From assembly GCF_024436055.1 (NCBI RefSeq), contig NZ_JANFNH010000025.1, positions 26,360-90,359 of the forward strand: a DNA stretch of 64,000 nt, given 5' to 3'. The stretch is from Streptantibioticus rubrisoli (GTDB lineage: Bacteria > Actinomycetota > Actinomycetes > Streptomycetales > Streptomycetaceae). The position numbers were made by a program, and so were the translations under genes. Every line of letters begins with the position of its first letter. Position 1 is the first letter of the stretch. Shown here piece after piece: positions 26,181 to 37,350 of the stretch. The notes beneath the pieces are model-generated. The model was not told where the DNA came from and did not search any database. It saw nothing but the letters and a program-made list of their open reading frames with translations.

Positions 26181-26423
26181 TCACAGGGAGAGCAGCGGCA
26201 CCTTGCGGGCGGTCACGGCGACGGCCAGCGCGTCGTCGGCGTCCCCGCCGATGTCCGTGCCGATGATCAGCGGCGCGTTGCGCAGGTCCTCCGGCCAGGG
26301 AGCTTTGCGCAGTTGCTCACTCGCGGCCGCGAACTCCGGGAACTTCTCGCCGAGTTCCGCCCGCTTGCGCCACTCCTCGCGCAGTTCACTCACTGTCCGG
26401 TCGTCGTCGTTGCTCTCGCCCAC
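26181..26423 (-). pseudogene. Remnant of an inosine-uridine-type nucleoside hydrolase
   Basis: Encodes 80 aa ending abruptly. After a charged N-terminus (MGESNDDDRTVSELREEW) comes APLIIGTDIGGDADDALAVA, the Ca-binding N-terminal signature (DxGxDxDDA-type) of nucleoside hydrolases, then TARKVPLLSL and stop. Full enzymes have ~300 aa. In a shifted frame the DNA continues as VITADG, which would extend the family pattern for a few residues before similarity ends, so a frameshift plus loss of the 3' part is likely. It is the last gene of the leftward set. Confidence 0.62.
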
Positions 26424-26456
26424 TTCTTCCTTTCACTCGGCGGGCCTTGCGACGGC

Positions 26457-27350
26457 TCAGCGCGCGATCCCGGTCGCGGCGCCCTGCATCCGTGACCGCA
26501 GGGCGTTGTGCGACGCCGACTGGGACCGCGCCGCCGACCGGCTGGCGGTGAGACGCGCCGAGGGGGTGCCGGAGTAGCCCTGGGCGGCGACCGCGACGGC
26601 CTCCGCCGCCTCCGCGTCCTCCACGGTGGCCAGGGCCGCCGCCGCGTCGCGGTCCTGGCTGGCGGCGGCCCGCATGTCGTCCGCGTGCTCCGCCTCGGCG
26701 CGCACGTCCTCGGCGGGGGCGTGGATCTGCGCCAGGCCCGCGGCCGTCTCGTCCGACCCGAGGGCGGCGGCGTCCTCGCCGCGGGCCCGGTCCCGCAGCC
26801 GGTCCTCGTCGCGGTCTCCGGGGAGGTTCCGGTCGCGGGCGTCGCGTTCCTGGCTGCTGCCGGGTGCGTCGGTCGTGCGTCCGTCGCGGTCCTCAGTGGT
26901 CCGCTCGGCGTTCGGGGAGCGTTGTTCGCCGCTCGTCCGTGATGCCTGGTGGTCGGTTCGCGGGTCGGCGAGCCACTGGTGGGGGACTTCGATGCCGTGA
27001 CGTTCCTTCAACTGCTGACTCATGTGCTCCAACGTCGACTGCGCGTACGGGTCGCCAGCCTGGGCCCACCCCTGGGTGACCTCCCAGGTCTGGGCGATCT
27101 GCTGGGGACGGGCCTGCTGCCACCATGCCTCGTCCCACGGCTGGCGCATGGTGGGCAACGCCCTGTCGCGTTCCGCGCTCAGCCGGGACAGGAACTCGTT
27201 CCGCTCCGCGTCAGACCTCGACTGTGCCTCGCGCAGTCGCTCCATGCGGCGCATCGCGGTCATCTCCGCGACCTCCATGGCCGCCTTGATGCCGCTGTGC
27301 AGAGCCGCGCTCATCGCCTGGTGGACCTCGTCCGTCGAGTGCTCACTCAC
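26457..27350 (-). CDS. Hydrophilic Ala/Arg/Glu-rich protein of unknown function
   Basis: A 297-aa highly charged protein with no membrane segment or signal peptide. The N-terminal third is helical and coiled-coil-like (AMEVAEMTAMRRMERLREAQ), with a conserved-looking WDEAWWQQARPQQIAQTW block. The middle is disordered (many D/R/E/S), and the C-terminal half is Ala-rich (HADDMRAAASQDRDAAAALA). The ATG start is at 27350. Lying between the nucleotidyltransferase gene and the nucleoside hydrolase remnant, it could be a substrate or chaperone of the secretion machine; not recognised. Confidence 0.65.
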   Translation of the reverse strand: MSEHSTDEVHQAMSAALHSGIKAAMEVAEMTAMRRMERLREAQSRSDAERNEFLSRLSAERDRALPTMRQPWDEAWWQQARPQQIAQTWEVTQGWAQAGDPYAQSTLEHMSQQLKERHGIEVPHQWLADPRTDHQASRTSGEQRSPNAERTTEDRDGRTTDAPGSSQERDARDRNLPGDRDEDRLRDRARGEDAAALGSDETAAGLAQIHAPAEDVRAEAEHADDMRAAASQDRDAAAALATVEDAEAAEAVAVAAQGYSGTPSARLTASRSAARSQSASHNALRSRMQGAATGIAR

Positions 27351-27433
27351 CGCATGTCCCCCTCTGTTCGTCTGCGGCCGATCCTAGCGATCCGGATATC
27401 GCCACACCCTCGCCCAACGACCAGGCAGGCGGC

Positions 27434-29101
27434 TCAGCGAGACAGGCCGCGAGCCTGGGGAACGCCGCGCGGTCCCAGCGCTCTGGCCGCGCCCGGTCCG
27501 GCCATCGTGGTCCGTGTCTGCCGCGCGGCCTGCAGGCTCTGGCGGACACCGTCCTCGGCTGCCCGCTGCGCCGGGGAGAGCTGCTGACGGCGTCGCACCT
27601 CCGCGTCGGTCAACTGCCCCTGCTGCCACAGCTGCGGCAGCCCGGCCTGCCCGGCCGCCTGGTACGCGCGGGCGAGGCGTGCGTGCCGTTGGGCGAGGGC
27701 CTCGTCCGTCAGGAGCTGGGGCGGCAGGCTGCCGTTCGCCCCGACCGGGGGCGCGGTGGCCAGCATCCGCAGCAGCGGCTGCGCGGCGTCGTGCTCGACG
27801 CGTGGCGGGCTGTGCGGATCCGGGTAGGCCCTGGCGGCCACGGCGTCCGCCTGTTCGGTGAGGCGTCGCATCGCGCCCAGGGCGGCCTCGTCGCCCCGGC
27901 CGCCCACGGCGTGGCCGATCACGGCGGCCCGGTACTGCGACAGCCACTGTGCGTCGGCTGACACGCCGGACGCGTTGGACGGTGCCGCCTGCGTGCCGGG
28001 AGGGATCGGCGCCTGTGCGATGTGTGCCGTTTGTTCAGGACGCGGGCCGGGGTTTGCCGCTTGTGCGATGTGTGCCGTCTGTTCAGGGCGCGGGCCGGGG
28101 CTTGCGGCCTGTGCGACGTGTGCCGCCTGTTCAGGGTGCGGGCCTGGGCTTGCCGCCTGTGCGCGGCGGCTGATCTCGCCGTCGATCCGTTGTATCTGGG
28201 CCTGGTTGGCGCCGACGAACTGCCGGGCCTGGGCCAGCGCGTGCTCGTCGGGTGCCTGCCGGACCATGGCTTCGGCCTGGCGCAGGGTCTGCGTGGTCTG
28301 CTCGCGCCAGACGGCCAACTGCTGGTCGGACAGCGCGGCCGCGACCTGGTCGTGCTGCCGTGGCTCCCGGCTCGCGTCGATCGCCTGGTCGGCGCCGCGC
28401 TGCGGCTGCGCCTGTGCGGGGGCGAGCCGGTTCGCCAGGCCGCCCACGGACTCGCGCACCCGCGACGTCTGCTCGGCCGTGAGCCCGTAGGCGGCGAACG
28501 CCTCGTCCGGCGGCTGCTGGATCTGCCCCAGCCGACCGCGCAGTTCCTCGGCGAACCGTTCCGGCGGCAGGCGCCGGACCTTCGTGCCGTAGCCGTTGAC
28601 GTAGTTGGCGAGGTAACGGTCGGTACGGTCACCGAGGCGGGCGTGCAGGGCGGCGAGGTCGATGAAGTCCTTGGCCGCCACCCGGTTGTCGAGCGTCTGC
28701 AGCTTGCTGTACAGCAGCTCCGGGACCGCCCGGACCGGCATACCGCTCTGTTCCGTGAGGGGCACGTAGCGCGGGCCGCGGATCATGTCGATGACGACCG
28801 AGCCCTGTTCGGGGTGGCTGACACGCAACTTGGCGTTCTGCGGGCCGACGGCGTCGGGGTGGGTGCTCCAGGCGACGAGCTGCTCGGTGCGGTAACCAGC
28901 GGCCTCCAGGGCCGCGCGGACGTTCCCCCGTACCTCCTCACCATTCACCAACTTGTTGGTGAACAGGTCGATGTCGTCGGGGACGCGGGCGCCGTCGACC
29001 TCGTGGAGCCACATGGCGAGACTCCCCGCCACCGCGTAGCCCTGGTCGGCGCAGGCGGCCAACGCCGTACGGGCGATGGCCGCCTTGTGTGCTGTCTCCA
29101 T
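27434..29101 (-). CDS. AbiEii/MenA-like nucleotidyltransferase fused to long repeat-bearing C-terminal region
   Basis: A 555-aa protein. The N-terminal ~200 residues form a DNA polymerase-beta-type nucleotidyltransferase: Gly26-Ser27 in AVAGSLAMWLHE, Asp43-x-Asp45 in PDDIDLFTN, a further acidic residue in SVVIDMIRGPR, and KLQTLDNRVAAKDFIDLAAL, which resembles the AbiEii/type IV toxin-type family. Beyond about residue 220 it becomes Gln/Ala/Arg-rich with three 16-residue repeats (AQAASPGPRPEQTAHI type), then a helical tail. The usual AbiEi antitoxin is absent; a 161-aa gene lies 4 nt upstream. Possible roles are secreted effector, toxin or locus-defence protein; all inferred. Confidence 0.78.
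   Translation of the reverse strand: METAHKAAIARTALAACADQGYAVAGSLAMWLHEVDGARVPDDIDLFTNKLVNGEEVRGNVRAALEAAGYRTEQLVAWSTHPDAVGPQNAKLRVSHPEQGSVVIDMIRGPRYVPLTEQSGMPVRAVPELLYSKLQTLDNRVAAKDFIDLAALHARLGDRTDRYLANYVNGYGTKVRRLPPERFAEELRGRLGQIQQPPDEAFAAYGLTAEQTSRVRESVGGLANRLAPAQAQPQRGADQAIDASREPRQHDQVAAALSDQQLAVWREQTTQTLRQAEAMVRQAPDEHALAQARQFVGANQAQIQRIDGEISRRAQAASPGPHPEQAAHVAQAASPGPRPEQTAHIAQAANPGPRPEQTAHIAQAPIPPGTQAAPSNASGVSADAQWLSQYRAAVIGHAVGGRGDEAALGAMRRLTEQADAVAARAYPDPHSPPRVEHDAAQPLLRMLATAPPVGANGSLPPQLLTDEALAQRHARLARAYQAAGQAGLPQLWQQGQLTDAEVRRRQQLSPAQRAAEDGVRQSLQAARQTRTTMAGPGAARALGPRGVPQARGLSR
28011..28154. repeat. Three tandem 48-bp repeats inside the nucleotidyltransferase gene
   Basis: Units lie at 28011-28058, 28059-28106 and 28107-28154, differing at a few bases each; a partial fourth unit begins at 28155. 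Being a multiple of three, they add 16-residue units (Pro/Gly/Gln-rich) without shifting frame. Confidence 0.9.
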
Positions 29102-29105
29102 GGCC

Positions 29106-29591
29106 CTATCCGTCCGTGGCCGTGGCGCGTAGTTCGGGGAACCGTTCCTCCCACACCTTCAGGATCTGCGGCGGCCCGAGACGGGACGGCCACAGGCGGC
29201 GCAGTTGGGCGCGGTTGAGCAGTCGCGCCTGCTCGGCGGCGGTTCCCTCCAGCAGCAGCCGCCGGTACAGGGAGGCGCGCTGCCACGCGGTGGGCTCGGC
29301 GATGTGCTCGGGCAGCTCCCGGTCCGCGAGATGGGCCGGAACGTCCAGGGGGCCTTCGGCGGGGCCGCACAGCAGCGCCAGGTCCGCTACGACCTCGAAG
29401 CCGTTGAACAGCAGCCACTCACCGGCGTCCGGTGCGGTGCGCGCCGCCGCGATGTCGGCGGGGATGTCGCCCTGGCGGGCCATGGCCTCGACGGCCCTGC
29501 GCTGCTGTTCGTGTTCCTCGGCGACGGAGTCGAAGTCCGGTTCCGGAAAGTCCCCGAAGTCCGGCTCCGGGAAGTCGTCGGTGTCTGCCAT
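29106..29591 (-). CDS. Small protein upstream of nucleotidyltransferase, unknown function
   Basis: 161 aa from ATG 29591 with AGGAA 8 nt before it. The N-terminus is an acidic repeat (FPEPDFGDFPEPDF), followed by a helical region (EEHEQQRRAVEAMARQGDIP), EWLLFNGFEVVADLALL and a C-terminal basic part (LNRAQLRRLWPSRLGPPQIL). Only 4 nt separate it from the nucleotidyltransferase start, so the two are translated together and may act as partners (antitoxin- or chaperone-like). No family recognised. Confidence 0.68.
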   Translation of the reverse strand: MADTDDFPEPDFGDFPEPDFDSVAEEHEQQRRAVEAMARQGDIPADIAAARTAPDAGEWLLFNGFEVVADLALLCGPAEGPLDVPAHLADRELPEHIAEPTAWQRASLYRRLLLEGTAAEQARLLNRAQLRRLWPSRLGPPQILKVWEERFPELRATATDG

Positions 29592-29807
29592 TCGCTCGCG
29601 TTCCTGTGTGGGGTTCCGGGTCGCACGGTACCCGTGCAACTCGCCGCACGGCCACCGGCGTTGCGCCGGGGCTGGGCGGACGGTGTCCCTACCGCGCCTG
29701 CCCCGGGTGAGCCTCAGGGTTCGCCCGTACCTGGGGAGGATCTGCTGGGCGCCGACCTGGGCGGAGGCTGTTGGTTGCCAGTTGCCGCGTTGCCAATGGG
29801 GGGTCCG

Positions 29808-30215
29808 ATGAAGCAGGAGCACCTGGAACTCAAGCCGCGGCCAGCGGTGTTGGCCGCGCCCGGAGGGCTCGCCTTCCGCCCGGCGCTCGGCACTCGGGGC
29901 CGGGCCGCGCTCGAACTCTTCGACAGTGACGGGGTGTTGGGGGTCTACGTCGACACCGCGTTCAGCGGGCTGCTGCTCGGCGCGCTGCGCGGACGGCGGC
30001 CTGGCGAGGCCTGGGCGCTGGCCTGGGGGAGGGTGGGGGCGGACGGGCGGGCGCCCGCGGTGGCCTTCGAGGGGCGGCGGCGCGGCCTGCCGGTTTCCGC
30101 GGCCATGGTGGGGCAGCGGTTCTGGGTGGCCAGCGCGCGGGGGGAGTTCAAAACCGTGACGGCGGCGGGACCGGGGCGGGTGGAGACCTGGCGGCTGGGG
30201 AGCCTGGGGGCGTAG
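29808..30215 (+). CDS. Conserved hypothetical protein
   Basis: 135 aa from ATG 29808 after a G-rich RBS (29798-29803); an in-frame ATG at 29796 is an alternative. It is a basic Gly/Arg/Ala-rich protein with an alternating beta pattern (ALELFDSDGVLGVYVDTAFS, EAWALAWGRVGADGR, QRFWVASARGEFKTV) and no signal peptide or membrane segment. It stands alone between the accessory block and the DUF1707 gene. Function not recognised. Confidence 0.6.
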   Translation: MKQEHLELKPRPAVLAAPGGLAFRPALGTRGRAALELFDSDGVLGVYVDTAFSGLLLGALRGRRPGEAWALAWGRVGADGRAPAVAFEGRRRGLPVSAAMVGQRFWVASARGEFKTVTAAGPGRVETWRLGSLGA

Positions 30216-30365
30216 CCCGCGGAAACATCCGTCGATATCCGTCAACGCCGCGGGAGGCTGTTCGCGCGGAACTCCACGCGGCGCTGCCGCGTCAAGCACT
30301 ATGGGGGGCACACGATCCCTGGCGGGGGAGAATGGTCCCTACAAGTGGGGGAGGTTCGCGGGCGG

Positions 30366-30887
30366 ATGGCGCACTACGGAGGGCTGCAGCCCTGGGACAA
30401 CGGCCCGAACTCGGGCATGCGCGCCTCGCACGCCGACCGCGAGCGCACGGTGGACGTGCTCAAGGCCGCGTTCGCCGAGGGCCGCCTGGGCCAGCAGGAG
30501 TACGAGCAGCGGGTGGGGGCGGCCTACCGCGCGATGACCTACGGCGAGCTGGGCGGCCTGGTCGCCGATCTGCCGCAGGGGCCGGTGCCGATGGCGATGC
30601 CCACGGCCGGGCCGCAGCGGATGGCGCCCGCGGTGCCCCCGACCTTCCTGCCGGTGCCGCCGCGGCCGACGAACAAGCTCGCGGCGGCCTCGCTGATCTG
30701 CGGCATCGCCGGGATGATCCTGGTGATCCCCACCGTCCCGGCGATCGTGCTGGGCCACCAGGCGCGGGCGCAGATCCGCACCACCGGGGAGAACGGCGAC
30801 GGGATGGCCACCACCGGCCTGGTGCTGGGCTGGCTGATGGCCTCGTTCTGGGCGCTGATGATCCTGCTGGGCATCGCCGCGGGCTGA
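30366..30887 (+). CDS. DUF1707/DUF4190 membrane protein
   Basis: A 173-aa protein. ATG 30366 (MAHYGGLQPWDNGPNSGMRA) is preferred over GTG 30345, which overlaps the GGGGAGG RBS. Residues about 17-55 form the DUF1707 module (RASHADRERTVDVLKAAFAE ... QEYEQRVGAAYRAMT). After a Pro-rich linker, two transmembrane helices form a DUF4190 domain (LICGIAGMILVIPTVPAIVL ... TTGLVLGWLMASFWALMILL) with GHQARAQIRTTGENGDGMA between them. Common small membrane protein of actinobacteria, role unknown. Confidence 0.82.
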   Translation: MAHYGGLQPWDNGPNSGMRASHADRERTVDVLKAAFAEGRLGQQEYEQRVGAAYRAMTYGELGGLVADLPQGPVPMAMPTAGPQRMAPAVPPTFLPVPPRPTNKLAAASLICGIAGMILVIPTVPAIVLGHQARAQIRTTGENGDGMATTGLVLGWLMASFWALMILLGIAAG

Positions 30888-30991
30888 GCGGCGCCCCGGC
30901 CGGATCCGCTCCCTTCCCTGACCGGTACGAGGCCACTACCGTGGCATCAGCGTCCGCGCGGCCCGGCCTGTCCTACGCGTGTGCATTTGTT

Positions 30992-31020
30992 TTGACCGGA
31001 GCCCATGCGCTAGGTACGCT
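30992..31020 (+). promoter_or_regulatory. str operon (rpsL) promoter
   Basis: TTGACC (30992-30997) and TACGCT (31015-31020) are separated by 17 bp, a good match to Streptomyces housekeeping promoters and nearly the same hexamers as before rplM. Confidence 0.6.
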
Positions 31021-31144
31021 CTGACCTTGTGCCTGGGGTGTCCCCGGGTTCTTGTGCGTGCTCTCAGTCCGCACGGAATTCCGAGACTGCGACATCCAAG
31101 AGATGTGAAGCCTGTGCCCGTCCAGCGGGCATGCGCGAAGCCTC

Positions 31145-31232
31145 CGACACACCCGACCGCGTGGGTCGAGAAAAGTGCCGGTGGCCAGCGCTGAATGGCC
31201 CAGCAGAGCGCCTCGGGTTAGCTTTAACGAGA
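31145..31232 (+). promoter_or_regulatory. Conserved leader block of rpsL mRNA
   Basis: Three sequence blocks are shared with the rpsJ leader: 31145-31168 (core CCCGACCGCGTGGGTCG, 23 of 24 bases identical overall), CCCAGCAGAGCG (31199-31210) and TTAACGAGA (31224-31232). The first can form a CGACC/GGTCG hairpin. Likely an r-protein regulatory site; binding protein unknown. Confidence 0.5.
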
Positions 31233-31257
31233 CTGGCACACAGAAACCGGAGAAACG

Positions 31258-31629
31258 GTGCCTACGATCCAGCAGCTGGTCCGCAAGGGCCGGCAGGACA
31301 AGGTCGACAAGAACAAGACGCCCGCACTGCAGGGTTCCCCGCAGCGTCGTGGCGTCTGCACGCGTGTCTACACGACCACCCCGAAGAAGCCGAACTCGGC
31401 CCTGCGTAAGGTCGCGCGTGTGCGTCTGACCAGCGGGATCGAGGTCACCGCTTACATTCCGGGTGAGGGCCACAACCTGCAGGAGCACTCCATCGTGCTC
31501 GTGCGTGGCGGTCGTGTGAAGGACCTGCCGGGTGTTCGCTACAAGATCATCCGCGGCTCCCTCGACACCCAGGGCGTCAAGAACCGCAAGCAGGCTCGCA
31601 GCCGCTACGGCGCCAAGAAGGAGAAGTAA
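31258..31629 (+). CDS. rpsL: 30S ribosomal protein S12
   Basis: S12 of the decoding centre, governing fidelity. It is 123 aa from a GTG start (first gene of the str operon). The [20 protein letters not shown] stretch carries the Lys at the classic streptomycin-resistance position, and [14 protein letters not shown] is also wild-type, so no resistance allele is apparent. Only 2 nt separate the stop from rpsG. Confidence 0.98.
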   Translation: MPTIQQLVRKGRQDKVDKNKTPALQGSPQRRGVCTRVYTTTPKKPNSALRKVARVRLTSGIEVTAYIPGEGHNLQEHSIVLVRGGRVKDLPGVRYKIIRGSLDTQGVKNRKQARSRYGAKKEK

Positions 31630-31631
31630 GA

Positions 31632-32102
31632 ATGCCTCGTAAGGGCCCCGCCCCGAAGCGCCCGGTCATCATCGACCCGGTCTACAACTCTCCTCTGGTG
31701 ACCTCCCTGATCAACAAGGTGCTGCTGAACGGCAAGCGCTCCACCGCTGAGCGCATCGTCTACGGCGCCATGGAGGGCCTGCGCGAGAAGACCGGCAACG
31801 ACCCGGTCATCACCCTCAAGCGCGCGCTTGAGAACGTCAAGCCGACCCTTGAGGTGCGCAGCCGCCGTGTCGGTGGCGCCACCTACCAGGTGCCGGTCGA
31901 GGTGCGCCCCGCGCGTTCCTCCACGCTGGCGCTGCGCTGGCTGGTCGGTTACTCCCGCGCCCGCCGCGAGAAGACCATGACCGAGCGCCTCATGAACGAG
32001 CTGCTCGACGCCTCGAACGGCCTTGGCGCCTCCGTCAAGCGCCGCGAGGACACCCACAAGATGGCCGAGTCCAACAAGGCCTTCGCGCACTACCGCTGGT
32101 AG
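31632..32102 (+). CDS. rpsG: 30S ribosomal protein S7
   Basis: Primary 16S binder that nucleates assembly of the 30S head and contacts E-site tRNA; a known autogenous repressor of the str operon in E. coli. It is 156 aa, [20 protein letters not shown], ending [29 protein letters not shown] lies within the end of rpsL. fusA follows after 38 nt. Confidence 0.98.
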   Translation: MPRKGPAPKRPVIIDPVYNSPLVTSLINKVLLNGKRSTAERIVYGAMEGLREKTGNDPVITLKRALENVKPTLEVRSRRVGGATYQVPVEVRPARSSTLALRWLVGYSRARREKTMTERLMNELLDASNGLGASVKRREDTHKMAESNKAFAHYRW

Positions 32103-32140
32103 TCGCAACCCCATCGAGAACCGAGAGAAGACTGAGCCAT

Positions 32141-34261
<2,121 letters not shown>

Positions 34262-34312
34262 CCGACGTTCTCCCAACGTCGTACAAGCCTTAGGCTTGAC
34301 GGCAGGCAGTAC

Positions 34313-34355
34313 GGGGCATTCCGCCACGAACCGTGAGGAACGTGGCGGATGCCCC
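34313..34355 (+). terminator. Stem-loop in fusA-tuf gap
   Basis: GGGGCAT-t-CCGCCACG (34313-34328) pairs with CGTGGCGG-ATGCCCC (34341-34355) with one bulged T. There is no T-run. It may attenuate fusA readthrough; a TTGACG at 34296-34301 hints at a tuf-specific promoter nearby, as reported for tuf1 in Streptomyces, but I find no clear -10. Confidence 0.5.
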
Positions 34356-34482
34356 GGCGGCCAGCACTCAATCCGCGGGTTGGCATACGTAAGCAGGCCC
34401 TTCGGGGTCCTCACCAACCCGGCAAAGATCACCTGGCGCCGATGAAGTAAGGCGTACAGAACCACTCCACAGGAGGACCCCA

Positions 34483-35676
<1,194 letters not shown>

Positions 35677-35696
35677 CCCTGCGCTAACGCTGGTTG

Positions 35697-35733
35697 AGCC
35701 CCCGTCCACCCCATTCCGGGTGGGCGGGGGCTT
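35697..35733 (+). terminator. Terminator after tuf
   Basis: AGCCCCCGTCCACCC (35697-35711) pairs with GGGTGGGCGGGGGCT (35718-35732), with loop CCATTC, one G-T wobble, and TT after the stem. It ends the str operon. Confidence 0.82.
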
Positions 35734-35905
35734 CGCCGTTACCCACGGACCGGCCACGCTCGGGGGCTCGTCCCTGCGAGCGCTGCAAGAGGCTGCCGCC
35801 CGCCGAAGGAGCCCGGGCGCGGCCCCGAGGCGCCCGCTTGCTCCCGCAAGCCTCTGGGCGGATCCCCGAGGGAACTTGGGCGCTTGCCCCGACAACCGGC
35901 GACCG

Positions 35906-36007
35906 GGGGTCTCGGGAGCTTGCCCCCAAGGGAATCCGCGACCTGGGGTCTCGGGAGCTTGCCCCCAAAGAAAATCCCGCCCCGGGGGTCTGGGGGCTCG
36001 CCCCCAG
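35906..36007. repeat. Three copies of a short interspersed repeat
   Basis: Units at 35906-35929, 35945-35968 and 35985-36007 share GGGGTCTCGGGAGCTTGCCC followed by CCAA (third copy diverged). Each has a GGGGG..CCCCC inverted core. The type is common in Streptomyces intergenic DNA. Confidence 0.75.
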
Positions 36008-36038
36008 AAGGTGGGTTGGCGGCTGGCGTGGGGGTCGA

Positions 36039-36069
36039 TTGGCCTTAGCGCCCAGCGATATGGCACACT
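36039..36069 (+). promoter_or_regulatory. Weak promoter candidate for S10 operon
   Basis: TTGGCC (36039-36044) and CACACT (36064-36069) are 19 bp apart. Spacing is long and matches are partial, so this is tentative. Confidence 0.3.
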
Positions 36070-36282
36070 TGCCAGGTTGCTCGGTTGAGTGCCGATGCTG
36101 CGCGCCTCCCGTCGGGAGGACTGGAAGCGAGTCCCGCAGTACTCGTCGCCCCTTATCAGGGGCGGAAGTACGGGAATCTTCCAGGAAGCGTCAGTGCGGG
36201 GCTCGCCAGGCGCTCGGTGGATGTCTTTCCCCAAAACCCCTCCAGCGGGGATCCCGTATGCGGATTTCTGTCAGACGGGTCG

Positions 36283-36355
36283 CGACACGCCCGACCGCGT
36301 GGGTCGGGGTGAAGCAGGGAAAGCGCCAGACACCGGGTCCCAGAGCGTTACGAGA
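36283..36355 (+). promoter_or_regulatory. Conserved leader block of rpsJ mRNA
   Basis: Shares with the rpsL leader the block 36283-36306, CCCAGAGCG (36339-36347) and TTACGAGA (36348-36355) in the same order. CCCGACC (36290-36296) and GGTCGGG (36302-36308) form a perfect 7-bp hairpin. Probable r-protein control site for the S10 operon. Confidence 0.5.
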
Positions 36356-36375
36356 GACAGGACTACGGAGTAGCC

Positions 36376-36684
36376 ATGGCGGGACAGAAGATCCGCATCC
36401 GGCTCAAGGCCTACGACCACGAGGTCATCGACTCCTCGGCGAAGAAGATCGTCGAGACGGTGACCCGTACTGGTGCGCAGGTCGCGGGCCCGGTGCCGCT
36501 GCCCACTGAGAAGAACGTGTACTGCGTCATCAAGTCGCCGCACAAGTACAAGGACTCGCGCGAGCACTTCGAGATGCGTACGCACAAGCGCCTCATCGAC
36601 ATCCTCGACCCCACGCCGAAGACGGTTGACTCGCTGATGCGTCTCGACCTGCCGGCCGGCGTCGACATCGAGATCAAGCTCTGA
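36376..36684 (+). CDS. rpsJ: 30S ribosomal protein S10
   Basis: S10 of the 30S head, also NusE of antitermination complexes with NusB. It is 102 aa from ATG 36376 ([20 protein letters not shown]), with [20 protein letters not shown] and the C-terminal [16 protein letters not shown]. It is the first gene of the S10 operon after a long leader. rplC begins 13 nt after its stop. Confidence 0.98.
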   Translation: MAGQKIRIRLKAYDHEVIDSSAKKIVETVTRTGAQVAGPVPLPTEKNVYCVIKSPHKYKDSREHFEMRTHKRLIDILDPTPKTVDSLMRLDLPAGVDIEIKL

Positions 36685-36697
36685 GGTGACGCGCGAG

Positions 36698-37342
36698 ATG
36701 GCTAAGCAGATTAAGGGCGTCCTGGGCGAGAAGCTCGGCATGACCCAGGTCTGGGACGAGAACAACCGTGTCGTCCCGGTGACCGTGGTCAAGGCCGGGC
36801 CCTGTGTCGTTACCCAGGTCCGCACCGCCGACACCGACGGCTACGAGGCCGTGCAGATCGCCTTCGGCGAGATCGACCCGCGCAAGGTCAACAAGCCCCT
36901 CAAGGGCCACTTCGCCAAGGCCGACGTGACGCCGCGCCGCCACCTGGTGGAGCTGCGCACCTCCGACGCCAGCGAGTACACCCTCGGCCAGGAGATCACC
37001 GCCGACGTGTTCGAGGCCGGCGTCAAGGTCGACGTCACCGGCAAGAGCAAGGGCAAGGGCTTCGCCGGTGTCATGAAGCGCCACAACTTCGGTGGCCTCG
37101 GCGCCGGGCACGGCACCCAGCGCAAGCACCGCTCGCCCGGTTCCATCGGTGGCTGCGCCACCCCGGGCCGTGTGTTCAAGGGTCTGCGCATGGCAGGCCG
37201 CATGGGCAACGAGCGGGTCACCACCCAGAACCTGACCGTCCACGCCGTTGACGCGGAGAAGGGCCTGCTGCTCATCAAGGGCGCGGTTCCTGGTCCGAAC
37301 GGCGGCCTCGTCCTGGTCCGTACCGCGGCCAAGGGGGCCTGA
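36698..37342 (+). CDS. rplC: 50S ribosomal protein L3
   Basis: Early-assembly protein reaching the peptidyl-transferase centre. It is 214 aa from ATG 36698 ([20 protein letters not shown]), with GAGGTG 8 nt upstream; GTG 36686 lies within this RBS region and is not used. The long internal loop includes [20 protein letters not shown]. rplD follows after 8 nt. Confidence 0.97.
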   Translation: MAKQIKGVLGEKLGMTQVWDENNRVVPVTVVKAGPCVVTQVRTADTDGYEAVQIAFGEIDPRKVNKPLKGHFAKADVTPRRHLVELRTSDASEYTLGQEITADVFEAGVKVDVTGKSKGKGFAGVMKRHNFGGLGAGHGTQRKHRSPGSIGGCATPGRVFKGLRMAGRMGNERVTTQNLTVHAVDAEKGLLLIKGAVPGPNGGLVLVRTAAKGA

Positions 37343-37350
37343 GGTAACCG

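Larger units (their letters stand above)
30888..31257. other. str operon leader region (370 bp)
   Basis: Contains the str promoter (30992-31020) and a ~230-nt leader with a conserved block at 31145-31168 that recurs before rpsJ. No gene seen. Confidence 0.6.
35734..36375. other. tuf-rpsJ intergenic region (about 640 bp)
   Basis: No gene seen. It holds three copies of a ~24-nt Streptomyces-type interspersed repeat (35906-36007), a weak promoter candidate and the rpsJ leader. In S. coelicolor many genes separate tuf1 from the S10 operon (from memory), so this direct adjacency differs. Confidence 0.6.

Noticed and set aside
28011..28154. CRISPR-like direct repeats
   Set aside because: Units are contiguous without spacers and in frame with a protein; no cas genes seen.
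15210..30215. Integrative conjugative element with att sites
   Set aside because: No integrase, excisionase, relaxase or tRNA-flanking direct repeats were found by eye at either end.
31029..31194. Small open frames in the rpsL leader ending with DTPDRVGR
   Set aside because: The shared sequence with the rpsJ leader is better explained as RNA structure; no RBS and frames differ.
35694..36509. Open frame with repeated [12 protein letters not shown] peptides between tuf and rpsJ
   Set aside because: It is translation of the interspersed DNA repeats, lacks RBS and runs into rpsJ in another frame.
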